From Leifsonia sp. Root4 (GTDB taxonomy: Bacteria; Actinomycetota; Actinomycetes; Actinomycetales; Microbacteriaceae): 64,000 bases of DNA. Of the stretch, positions 1 to 7,498 are shown piece after piece. The position numbers were made by a program, and so were the translations under genes. Under the pieces are notes generated by a model. The model made no database searches. It saw only the letters and a list, made by a program, of their open reading frames with translations, and was not told where the DNA came from. The stretch is from NCBI RefSeq assembly GCF_001425085.1, contig NZ_LMDN01000003.1, forward strand, positions 471,568 through 535,567. Reading direction: 5' to 3'. Each line of letters starts with the position of its first letter. Position 1 is the stretch's first letter.

Positions 1-111
1 CTGGTGCTCGGGTTGAGCGCCGATCCGGATGCACTTGTGGACACCGTGCGCGCAACGCGCGAGTTGCTGAGCCGCGCTGCGCGAGAAGCCGGCGTCGCAG
101 TCGGGGCGTGA
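1..111 (+). CDS. C-terminal end of an unidentified protein (cut by window start)
   Basis: An open frame enters from the left edge and ends at a TGA at 109-111, giving the last 36 residues of a protein. The tail is helical, with many Ala, Arg and Leu, and ends in GVAVGA. It vaguely resembles the last helix of IclR-type regulators, but too little is present to name it. It runs in the same direction as the amidotransferase gene that starts 90 bp later. Confidence 0.55.
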   Translation: MVLGLSADPDALVDTVRATRELLSRAAREAGVAVGA

Positions 112-154
112 CCTTCACCCCATCCGGGTGAGGTCGGTCACGGCGACGCGGGGC

Positions 155-160
155 TAGGGT
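155..160 (+). promoter_or_regulatory. Possible -10 box for the class II amidotransferase gene
   Basis: TAGGGT fits the TANNNT form of other -10 boxes in this window and lies 40 bases before the start codon at 201. No clear -35 is visible 17 bases upstream, so this is a weak call. Confidence 0.3.
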
Positions 161-200
161 CTGGGCAAAGCAGTCCGCGCAACGAAAGACAGGTGCAGAG

Positions 201-1043
201 ATGTGTCGATGGCTGGCCTACTCGGGCGAAGCGCTCCAAGCATCCACGGTCATTTTGGATGCCCAGCATTCGCTGGTCGCACAGTCGCTGAATTCGCCGC
301 TCGGCAACGAGACGGTCAACGGCGACGGATTCGGGTTCGGCTGGTACCCGGAGAACAATGAGCCAGGGTCCCAACCGGCGTTCTTCCATAGCATCGAGCC
401 GGCGTGGAACGACCAGAACCTGCGGGAGCTGACCCGCAGCGTGCGGAGCCCGCTGTTCTTCAGCCACGTCCGCGCGGCCGCCGGTCCGCCGATTCAGCAG
501 ACCAACTGTCATCCATTCCGTCACGAGAACTGGATGTTCATGCACAACGGCTTCCTCTCGGACTTCGGCAAGATGAAGCGCGATCTGACGTACGCCGTCG
601 ATCCGTCGCTCTACCCGCACATCCTGGGCACGACGGACTCCGAGGTGTTGTTCAATCTCGCCCTGACGCTCGGGCTGAAGGATGACCCCATCGCGGCGAT
701 GGCGTCGGCGATCCGCACGGTCGAGTCCGTCGGGCACGAACACGGGATCGACTACCCGATGCAGGGCACGGTCGCCGTCACGAACGGTGCAACGATCTGG
801 GGATTCCGCTACTCCTCGCAACGGCGCAGCCGCACGTTGTTTCACTCCACCGACATCGACACCCTGCGGGAGATGTACCCCGATGCCGAACGACTGAAGC
901 TGTTCGGGTCCAACGCCCGCGTCATCGTGTCCGAACCGCTCAACAACCTGCCCGGTGCCTTCAACGAGATACCCGAATCGACGGCACTGATCGTGGATTC
1001 ATCCGGCTATCACCAGGAGCCGTTCCTCGCGGAGGGCGCGTGA
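201..1043 (+). CDS. Class II glutamine amidotransferase (EgtC/YafJ-like)
   Basis: A 280-residue Ntn-type glutamine amidotransferase. The chain begins Met-Cys-Arg-Trp, so removal of Met1 would expose Cys2 as the catalytic N-terminal nucleophile. The body carries expected class II landmarks: NGDGFGFGW near residue 40, a SHVRAA segment near 90 and HNG near 114. Such enzymes hydrolyse the amide of glutamine or of a gamma-glutamyl compound; EgtC acts in ergothioneine synthesis. No egtB or egtD gene is nearby, so the physiological substrate is unknown. An AGGTG stretch 6 bases upstream supports the ATG. The gene stands between unrelated genes. Confidence 0.85.
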   Translation: MCRWLAYSGEALQASTVILDAQHSLVAQSLNSPLGNETVNGDGFGFGWYPENNEPGSQPAFFHSIEPAWNDQNLRELTRSVRSPLFFSHVRAAAGPPIQQTNCHPFRHENWMFMHNGFLSDFGKMKRDLTYAVDPSLYPHILGTTDSEVLFNLALTLGLKDDPIAAMASAIRTVESVGHEHGIDYPMQGTVAVTNGATIWGFRYSSQRRSRTLFHSTDIDTLREMYPDAERLKLFGSNARVIVSEPLNNLPGAFNEIPESTALIVDSSGYHQEPFLAEGA

Positions 1044-1088
1044 AGGCTGAGCGCGTCCAGAGATGAGGCGAAGTGGGGGGTCGGGTGC

Positions 1089-2825
1089 ATGACGTCTCGC
1101 ACTGGAGGGCGCGCACAGGCGGCCGTCCTCATGGCGGTCACCATCGCCTTCGCTGGCGGAGTCGGCCCGGTAGGGGCCGTCTGGGCCGCCGTCGCATCCA
1201 CCACGGCGAGCGGCATCTCAGGGCCGCAGGCGCCCACCCCTGTGTCGACAACGCCCGCTCCGCCGACCCCAACGTCAAGTCCTGACCCGTCGACTGACGA
1301 GCCCGAACCTCCGGAGCCCACCGAGACGGCGGTGCCCCCGACGCCCGAGCCCACCGTCACCGACGAGGTGGTTCCCCCCAGCGAGGAGCCCACTCCCGAG
1401 CCCGCTCCGGTGGACGATTCGGATGACACGGAGCTCGCCCCGATCGAACCGGCGTACGCGAACCCGGATGTCGATCCGGCGTCGTGGATAATTGCCATCG
1501 CCGTGCTGCTGGCCGGCACAGCGGTCCTGTTCATGATCCACCGCAGGGTGCCTCGCCGCCCTCCGGTCGACGTGGAGCTACCGCACGTCTCACCCGAGGT
1601 TCATGCCGAACCGGCCGTCGTGTTGGGCGCCTTGGAATCGAGCGGCGAGGCGATGATCGATGCCGGCTACTCGGTGGTGAGTGTGACGGAGGCGCTCTCG
1701 GACATTGCCGCCGTGAACGGCTACCCGACCGCAGAAGTCGTTGTCTTCCCGACCGCACTGTTCATTTCGGCGAGCGCGGACGGACAACTTCGAACCGGAG
1801 TGGTCTCCAGCGGTCACAGCGCACTGCTGCTCCACCAGGTGGAAGAGCTCAATGACACGATCGAGTCGGCCCAGAGCGGAGCGCTGCCCGCTGCCGCCGT
1901 TCCGTCGCGCGTCGCGGCGATTCGGCGCCTGCCGCGTCCGTACAGCACGGCACAACGCGTCATCGCCTACATGTTCCTCTCCGGGGGAATCTCGATGCTG
2001 CTCGGCGCGTCCTGGGCCGGCGTGCTCGTCTCGGCGGTACTCGGCGTGATCGTGGGGGCGCTCCTCCTGGCCGGTGCGCGAGCAGCCCGGCAGTATCAGG
2101 CGCTGATCACCGTCGGCGCGTCGTTCCTGGTGGGCGTGTCCGTCTTCCTGCTGATTCGCACCGAGATCGAACCCGGCGTCCTCCCGGCCCTGATCGCACC
2201 GCTGATCATCCTCCTGCCCGGTGCGTTGCTGACGACAGGCGTCGTGGAGCTGTCGACCGGGCAAATGATGGCGGGGGCCGGCCGTCTCGCGGCCGGGTCG
2301 ATGCAGCTGATCCTCCTCGCCGTGGGGATCGTTGCGGCTGCAGGCGTTGTCGGGGTTCCCGCACGCGACCTCACGCCGGCGCAGGAACCACTCGGAGCGC
2401 TGGGGCCTTGGCTCGGTGTGGCAGCGTTCGGGGTGGGAATCGTCGTCTATCAATGTGCCCGCCCCGCGTCCCTGGGCTGGATCCTGCTGGTGCTGTACGT
2501 CGCATACGGAGCCCAGGTGCTGGCCGACGTGTTCCTCGGCGGTGTGCTGTCGGCCTTCGTCGGAGCGTTGGCCATGACCCCGGTGGCGGTGCTCGTCGCC
2601 CGGCAGCGATCCGGCCCACCGGCGATCGTAAGCTTTCTGCCGGCATTCTGGTTGCTGGTTCCTGGAGCGTTGGGACTCGTCGGCGTTGCCAGCGTTCTCG
2701 GAGGGGACAGCGGCGGCGTCAGCTCCCTCGTGACGACGGTGTCGACGATGGTCGCCATCGCTCTGGGCGTGCTCGCCGGCACCGCCATCACCGGCCGACT
2801 GCGGAGCGGGCCCGGTGCCATCTGA
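1089..2825 (+). CDS. Threonine/serine exporter family membrane protein (ThrE-like)
   Basis: A 578-residue membrane protein of the ThrE family, which exports threonine and serine in Corynebacterium. It has an N-terminal hydrophobic segment (about residues 9-32), a long Pro/Thr/Glu-rich linker (about 45-125) rich in TPEP-like repeats, a membrane segment near 133-152, then the cytoplasmic ThrE domain (about 170-290, with the PTAEVVVFPTALF region) and roughly ten membrane helices to the C-terminus. Two-part architecture (ThrE plus ThrE_2) is typical of the actinobacterial version, while the acidic, proline-rich extracellular linker is long. A G-rich stretch lies before the ATG. It converges on the M24 peptidase gene with 5 bp between stops. 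Confidence 0.85.
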   Translation: MTSRTGGRAQAAVLMAVTIAFAGGVGPVGAVWAAVASTTASGISGPQAPTPVSTTPAPPTPTSSPDPSTDEPEPPEPTETAVPPTPEPTVTDEVVPPSEEPTPEPAPVDDSDDTELAPIEPAYANPDVDPASWIIAIAVLLAGTAVLFMIHRRVPRRPPVDVELPHVSPEVHAEPAVVLGALESSGEAMIDAGYSVVSVTEALSDIAAVNGYPTAEVVVFPTALFISASADGQLRTGVVSSGHSALLLHQVEELNDTIESAQSGALPAAAVPSRVAAIRRLPRPYSTAQRVIAYMFLSGGISMLLGASWAGVLVSAVLGVIVGALLLAGARAARQYQALITVGASFLVGVSVFLLIRTEIEPGVLPALIAPLIILLPGALLTTGVVELSTGQMMAGAGRLAAGSMQLILLAVGIVAAAGVVGVPARDLTPAQEPLGALGPWLGVAAFGVGIVVYQCARPASLGWILLVLYVAYGAQVLADVFLGGVLSAFVGALAMTPVAVLVARQRSGPPAIVSFLPAFWLLVPGALGLVGVASVLGGDSGGVSSLVTTVSTMVAIALGVLAGTAITGRLRSGPGAI

Positions 2826-2830
2826 TGACG

Positions 2831-3967
2831 CTACTCGACGACCTGTAGGGCCTGATCGGTGTTGTTGAAGCGCGTGCCGCCGGAGGCGGTGACGCTGACG
2901 ATGTCTTCGATGCGCACGCCGAAACGTCCCTTCAGGTAGATTCCGGGTTCGATCGAGAAGCACATCCCTGGCTGGAGGAGTTGTTCCTCTCCCTCGACCA
3001 TGTACGGCGGTTCGTGGGTCGTCACGCCGATTCCATGACCGGTGCGGTGAATGAACCGCTCGCCGTACCCGGCCTCCGCAATCACCGCCCTGGCGACCCG
3101 ATCAATCTCCTGGCACGGCACCCCCGGCCGGACAGCCTCGAATGCCGCCTGTTGTGCCCGCCGGACGATCTCGTGGACCTCACGCAGCTCACGCGAGGGC
3201 TCTCCGACGCTGACCGTACGTGTGGTGTCTGACCCGTATCCGTGCATGAGACCGCCGAAGTCCAGCACGACCGCGTCTCCCCGCTCGATCACGCGATCGC
3301 CCGCCTCGTGGTGCGGATTGGCCCCATTGGGGCCGGACCCCACGACCGTGAAGTCGACCTGCTCGTGCCCACACTCGCGCAGCAGCCTAGCCAGGTCCGC
3401 CGCGACATCCGTCTCGCGCCGACCGGCGAACCGCACCTTCAGGATCTCCTCGAACGTCGCATCTGCGGCGGCACCTGCCAGGGAGAGGCGGCCGAGCTCG
3501 TTGTCGTCCTTGAGCGCCCGCATCATCGGAAGGCGCTGGCTCAGCGCGCCGAAACGGGTGTCGGGCAGTGCGCTTTGGAGGCCGAGCAGGTGCATCGCCC
3601 AGGCCGAGTCGGAGATCCCGAATCGCCCGTCCGGCTGCAGCAGCCGACTCGCCGCCTCATACGGGTCGGTGCCGTCGACCCAGTCGGTCATCCCGATCGC
3701 GGAGGCGCCGTCGGCCGCCTCGGCATCCGGCCGCTCCAAGATGGGCACCAGGAGCGTCGGGCGCATGTTCGGGGCGACGAACAGCATCGTCAGCCGCTCG
3801 GTCACGGCGGTCGGCCGGTAGCCGGTGAGCCACACCAGGTCCGGCCCGGGAGTCACGATGACGCCATCGAGTCCCGCATCGACGGCCTGATCGACGAGCC
3901 GGGCCATTCTGGCCGCGTAGTCCTCACTCGTGAACGGGACGGGTACAGCCTGCATTCCTGCCTTCAC
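2831..3967 (-). CDS. M24 family metallopeptidase (Xaa-Pro aminopeptidase-like)
   Basis: A 378-residue two-domain protein: a creatinase-like N-terminal domain (about 1-150) and a pita-bread M24 domain. All five expected metal ligands are present: Asp236 (VVLDFGG), Asp247 (GYGSDTTRT), His311 (RTGHGIG), Glu340 (SIEPGIY) and Glu354 (VRIEDIV). It probably removes N-terminal residues ahead of proline from peptides in the cytosol. The GTG start at 3965-3967 is supported by GAGGAGG 6 bases upstream; a second Met four codons in is the alternative. The downstream neighbour in the same direction is absent, so it is likely monocistronic. Confidence 0.88.
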   Translation of the reverse strand: MKAGMQAVPVPFTSEDYAARMARLVDQAVDAGLDGVIVTPGPDLVWLTGYRPTAVTERLTMLFVAPNMRPTLLVPILERPDAEAADGASAIGMTDWVDGTDPYEAASRLLQPDGRFGISDSAWAMHLLGLQSALPDTRFGALSQRLPMMRALKDDNELGRLSLAGAAADATFEEILKVRFAGRRETDVAADLARLLRECGHEQVDFTVVGSGPNGANPHHEAGDRVIERGDAVVLDFGGLMHGYGSDTTRTVSVGEPSRELREVHEIVRRAQQAAFEAVRPGVPCQEIDRVARAVIAEAGYGERFIHRTGHGIGVTTHEPPYMVEGEEQLLQPGMCFSIEPGIYLKGRFGVRIEDIVSVTASGGTRFNNTDQALQVVE

Positions 3968-4024
3968 GGCGCCTCCTCGGTGTTTCTCTCAGGATCGCAC
4001 GCCGCGGGACACGGCGCTGGAGGA

Positions 4025-4792
4025 TCAGGAGGGCCCGCCCTCTGCTGAGCGCCGGGCGACGACGACCGTGGCGTCGCGGCTGTCGTCGCTCGCAATGAGG
4101 GTGGCGAAGCCCTCGGCCTCGAACAGCGCGGCGGAGGCCGGCGCCTGTTCCGCGCTCGCCTCGATGAGCAGCGTGGCTCCCGAACGCAACCACGTGCCGG
4201 CATCCGCGGCCACCCGTCGGTGGACGTCGAGCCCGTCGAGACCGCCGTCGAGGGCGCTGTGCGGTTCGTGCAGGCGGGCCTCGGGCGGCATGCGGGCGAT
4301 CGACGCACTCGGCACATAGGGCGCGTTCACCGCGAGGATGTCGATTCCACCGCGCAGTGTGCCCGGGAGCGCCGCGAAGAGGTCGCCCTGCACCACGGTC
4401 GCGCGATCGCCGAGGTTGCGCCGCGCGCACCGAACGCTCGCGGCTGTGACGTCGCTGGCCCAGAGCCGTGCGGTGGGGACGGCCGCCAGAACGGCGGCGC
4501 CGATGGCACCCGAGCCGCAACACATGTCAACGATGACGGCGTCGGGGGAGCATGCCGCGATGGCGAGCTCGGCCAGGAGCTCCGTGCGGCGCCTCGGCAC
4601 GAAGACGCCCGGCTCGACACCGACACGCAGCCCGGCGAATTCCGCCCAGCCGAGCAGCTGCTCGAGCGGGATGCCGGTGACACGACGCCCGAGCAGCTCG
4701 CTCAGGCGCATGGGGTCTCCTGCCGCAGCCTCAACGAGCAGGGCCGCCTCGTCTTCGGCGAACACCGATCCGCACGCTCGGAGCGCATGCAC
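4025..4792 (-). CDS. PrmC/HemK-related protein N5-glutamine methyltransferase, unknown substrate
   Basis: A 255-residue class I SAM-dependent methyltransferase. It has the HemK-type N-terminal helical part, a SAM-binding VDMCCGSGAIG loop and, at about residue 156, NAPYVP in place of the canonical NPPY that grips the glutamine side chain. This variant marks the actinobacterial PrmC-related subfamily, distinct from the release-factor methyltransferase PrmC. The GTG at 4792 is the nearest normal start, but an in-frame CTG at 4826-4828, preceded by GAGAGGAC, would add 12 residues that read like natural protein (LPQTASPSTPEL). A TAGGCT box at 4853-4858 probably serves as its -10. Confidence 0.8.
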   Translation of the reverse strand: MHALRACGSVFAEDEAALLVEAAAGDPMRLSELLGRRVTGIPLEQLLGWAEFAGLRVGVEPGVFVPRRRTELLAELAIAACSPDAVIVDMCCGSGAIGAAVLAAVPTARLWASDVTAASVRCARRNLGDRATVVQGDLFAALPGTLRGGIDILAVNAPYVPSASIARMPPEARLHEPHSALDGGLDGLDVHRRVAADAGTWLRSGATLLIEASAEQAPASAALFEAEGFATLIASDDSRDATVVVARRSAEGGPS

Positions 4793-4852
4793 GAGCTCGG
4801 GAGTTGATGGGGAGGCGGTCTGTGGCAGGGCTGGGTCCTCTCGACGCCGTCG

Positions 4853-4858
4853 AGCCTA
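4853..4858 (-). promoter_or_regulatory. Putative -10 box of the PrmC-like gene
   Basis: TAGGCT on the minus strand matches the -10 boxes placed 6-7 bases ahead of rnpB, Nif3 and the MFS gene. Transcription from it would begin near 4846 and give a leader of roughly 17 bases to the CTG or 54 bases to the GTG start. Confidence 0.4.
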
Positions 4859-4945
4859 GCCCCGCCCGAGCGGCTGGCGCCAACGAATCGTCACGGTGGC
4901 AGAGTCGTGGCAGGTGATGTCGGCGGTGGCGGGGAGAATGGTGCG

Positions 4946-6700
4946 GTGGCCATCGTTCTCTCTCGCACCAACCCGACCTCGGTGACGGCGAGTACCGTCG
5001 ACGAGCGCGGAGAACTCGTTGCCGCACCCATCGCGCTGGAGTTCGCGAAGCTGGCGGCCTTCGTCGCCGAACGCGAGCGCGCGCAGGCGGCTGCAGGCGC
5101 TGCCGCGGAACGCTGGGTGTGGAGCGACAGCTCCCGCTGGTACGGCGATCTGCTGAACGCCGGCGTGCGGGTGCAGCGATGCCACGACCTGCGCCTGAGC
5201 CACGTGATCCTGCGCAATTCCACCCTCGCCGCGGCCACGGATTTCGCGCGTGCGGCGCCCAGCGACTGGAGTCGGCCGGCCGAGCCGCTCACCGCAGCCG
5301 TCGCGCCCGTGCACAGCGCCCTGTTCGATCTCGCCGACACGATGGCATCCGGGCGTAGCGCCGTCGCCGAAGACAGCGTCGCCGAATACCGGCGCCAGCT
5401 GGAGGCGATCGCCGCGGTGCCGGATGCCGGCAGGCTCAGGCTCCTGCTCGCCGCCGAGTCCGTCGGGGCACTCATCGCCGCCGAGATGCGCAATGCCGGG
5501 CTGCCGTGGCGCACCGAGGTGCACGACGCGATCCTCACCGAGGAGCTCGGGCCGCGGGTGCCGTACGGCACCCGGCCGGCCAAACTCGAGGCGTTGGCCG
5601 GCCGCATCCGGAACCTTCTGGGTGACAACACCGTCAACCCGGACTCCCCGCAGAGCATGCTGAAGGCGTTGAACCGGGCCGGGCTCATGATCACGTCCAC
5701 GAGCCGCTGGGAGCTCGCCGAGTACACCCACCCCGTGATCGCGCCGTTGCTCGAGTACAAGAAGCGGGCGCGCCTGCTCACCGCCAACGGCTGGACCTGG
5801 ATGGACCAGTGGATCATCGACGGTCGCTTCCACCCCGACTACGTCCCTGGCGGGGCCGCGACGGGGCGCTGGGCCACCAGCGGAGGAGGGGCGCTGCAGC
5901 TGCCGCGCCAGATCCGCGCGGCCGTCACGGCCGATCCTGGTTGGAAGCTGGTCGTTGCGGATGCCGCCCAGCTCGAGCCGCGCATTCTCGCGGCGCTCTC
6001 GGCCGACACCAGCATGGCAGCGGCCGGCCGCGGCGTCGACATGTACGCGGGCATCGTTGCCAGCGGCGTCGTCGAGACACGGGACCAGGCGAAGATCGCC
6101 ATGCTTGGTGCCATGTACGGCGCAACGACGGGGGAGAGTGGCCGTCTGATGCCGAAACTCACCCGCGCGTACCCGCGCGCCATCCGGCTCGTCGAGCAGG
6201 CCGCCCGTGCCGGGGAGCGGGGTGAGCTCGTCACCACCTGGCTCGGGCGATCCTCTGCGCCTCCCGGCGAGGACTGGCGCGAGGCGCAGCGTCGGGCGAG
6301 CCAGCCGGGCGCCAGCACCGCCGAGGAGTCGAGGGCGCGCAGCCGGGCACGGGACTGGGGGCGCTTCACCCGCAACTTCGTCGTGCAGGGCAGTGCGGCG
6401 GAGTGGGCGCTCTGTTGGATGGCGGAGCTCCGCAAGGGGCTGCTCGGGATCGAGGCCAGGAACCCGCAGGCGCCAGGGCACCGCGCCGCGGCATCCGGTC
6501 CCGTCTTCGACAGGGTCCCGCACCTGGTCTTCTTCCTGCACGATGAGATCATCGTGCACACGCCGGCCGAGCACGCCGAGGAGGTCGCCGCGCTCGTCAC
6601 CGACGCGGCCGCCACCTCCGGTCGTTTGCTCTTCGGCGACTTCCCCGTGGACTTCCCGCTGGGGATCGCCACCGTGGAGCGCTACTCCGACGCGAAGTAG
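4946..6700 (+). CDS. Family A DNA polymerase with degenerate N-terminal exonuclease-like domain
   Basis: A 584-residue DNA polymerase I-like protein without a 5' nuclease domain, of the type annotated in Actinobacteria as bifunctional 3'-5' exonuclease/DNA polymerase. Motif A reads DAAQLEPR (Asp339 onward) instead of DYSQIELR, the O-helix region contains KIAMLGAMYG (about 383-392), and motif C is HDE (532-534), so both catalytic carboxylates remain. Clear DxE and YxxxD exonuclease motifs cannot be found in residues 1-190, so proofreading is doubtful. Start: GTG at 4946 follows GGGGAG and gives MAIVLSRT; an in-frame GTG at 4907 adds a glycine-rich tail and is less likely. It is divergent from the methyltransferase gene. 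Confidence 0.85.
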   Translation: MAIVLSRTNPTSVTASTVDERGELVAAPIALEFAKLAAFVAERERAQAAAGAAAERWVWSDSSRWYGDLLNAGVRVQRCHDLRLSHVILRNSTLAAATDFARAAPSDWSRPAEPLTAAVAPVHSALFDLADTMASGRSAVAEDSVAEYRRQLEAIAAVPDAGRLRLLLAAESVGALIAAEMRNAGLPWRTEVHDAILTEELGPRVPYGTRPAKLEALAGRIRNLLGDNTVNPDSPQSMLKALNRAGLMITSTSRWELAEYTHPVIAPLLEYKKRARLLTANGWTWMDQWIIDGRFHPDYVPGGAATGRWATSGGGALQLPRQIRAAVTADPGWKLVVADAAQLEPRILAALSADTSMAAAGRGVDMYAGIVASGVVETRDQAKIAMLGAMYGATTGESGRLMPKLTRAYPRAIRLVEQAARAGERGELVTTWLGRSSAPPGEDWREAQRRASQPGASTAEESRARSRARDWGRFTRNFVVQGSAAEWALCWMAELRKGLLGIEARNPQAPGHRAAASGPVFDRVPHLVFFLHDEIIVHTPAEHAEEVAALVTDAAATSGRLLFGDFPVDFPLGIATVERYSDAK

Positions 6701-6708
6701 CCGGGCAG

Positions 6709-7257
6709 TCAGGCGGCCGGGCGACGGCCACGGCGCGGCCGCGCGTCGCTGAGGGGCCGACTGATCGCCGTTGCGCTCTCGGCGGCGCGTTCGCAGGCGT
6801 CGAGCCAGCGCAGCGCGGCTGCGCGCAGCTCGTCCTCCGACGCGGTGGCCAGCGCGTCCTGCACCGACTCCTGCTCCACCTGCTGCAGCAGCGGCGCCGC
6901 CCACAGCTCGCGGTGCTGTGCGAGCAGCGTGTCGAGATTGACTCCGGGCAGCGAGGATGCCACCAGCAGCTGGTCGAGCATCTCGTTCCAGTCCAGCTGC
7001 GCCGGGCCGACGACGCTCAGCCACTCCCTGGCGGCAAGGCGGCCGGCCGAGGTGAGTTCGTATAGCGGCAGGCCGTCGCTCGTCGTGCCGCTGTCGCGCA
7101 CGAGGGCGTTCTTGCCGAGCCGATCGAGTGTCGCATAGATCTGGCCGACGTTGATGTCGCGGCGGTGGCCGAGTCGGGAGAGGAGTTCCGCGTGCAACTG
7201 TGCCCCGTAGGCGGGCCCGAGCGTGAGCACGGCGAGCAGGCTCTCGCGTACCGACAT
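6709..7257 (-). CDS. PadR family transcriptional regulator
   Basis: A 182-residue regulator. The first 90 residues form the PadR winged helix (ESLLAVLTLGPAYGAQLH, then the VGQIYATLDRL recognition region), followed by a C-terminal helical Vir_act_alpha-type dimerisation part and a basic RPRRGRRPAA tail. PadR proteins usually repress a neighbouring transporter or stress gene and respond to small molecules, but no obvious partner transporter sits here. The ATG at 7255-7257 is preceded by GGAG with a 6-base spacer; longer upstream frames have no such signal. It is divergent from the phosphatase gene (241 bp apart) and converges on the polymerase gene with 8 bp between stops. Confidence 0.88.
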   Translation of the reverse strand: MSVRESLLAVLTLGPAYGAQLHAELLSRLGHRRDINVGQIYATLDRLGKNALVRDSGTTSDGLPLYELTSAGRLAAREWLSVVGPAQLDWNEMLDQLLVASSLPGVNLDTLLAQHRELWAAPLLQQVEQESVQDALATASEDELRAAALRWLDACERAAESATAISRPLSDARPRRGRRPAA

Positions 7258-7498
7258 GTATTCTCCTCTCGTACCGCCGACAGGGCTACTCGCGGGGAGT
7301 GCCTCTGCGCTTGAGCATAATGAGCCGAACCATCGACGCGGCGGTGCCACGCTGCTTTCGGTGATTCCCCCCTGTTCAGGGCTGGTGCGATCGGGTAGCC
7401 TGCAGCCAAGACGCCGAAGGCCGCTTGCCCAGCCCACCGGAACCCGGCCATTCCCCGCCTTGCCACGATTACATACCCGACGTGCAAGGAGCAGGCTC

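Noticed and set aside
4856..7024. A 722-codon frame antisense to the DNA polymerase gene
   Set aside because: Arg/Ala/Gly/Pro-rich shadow without domain signatures; the polymerase motifs on the plus strand are clear.
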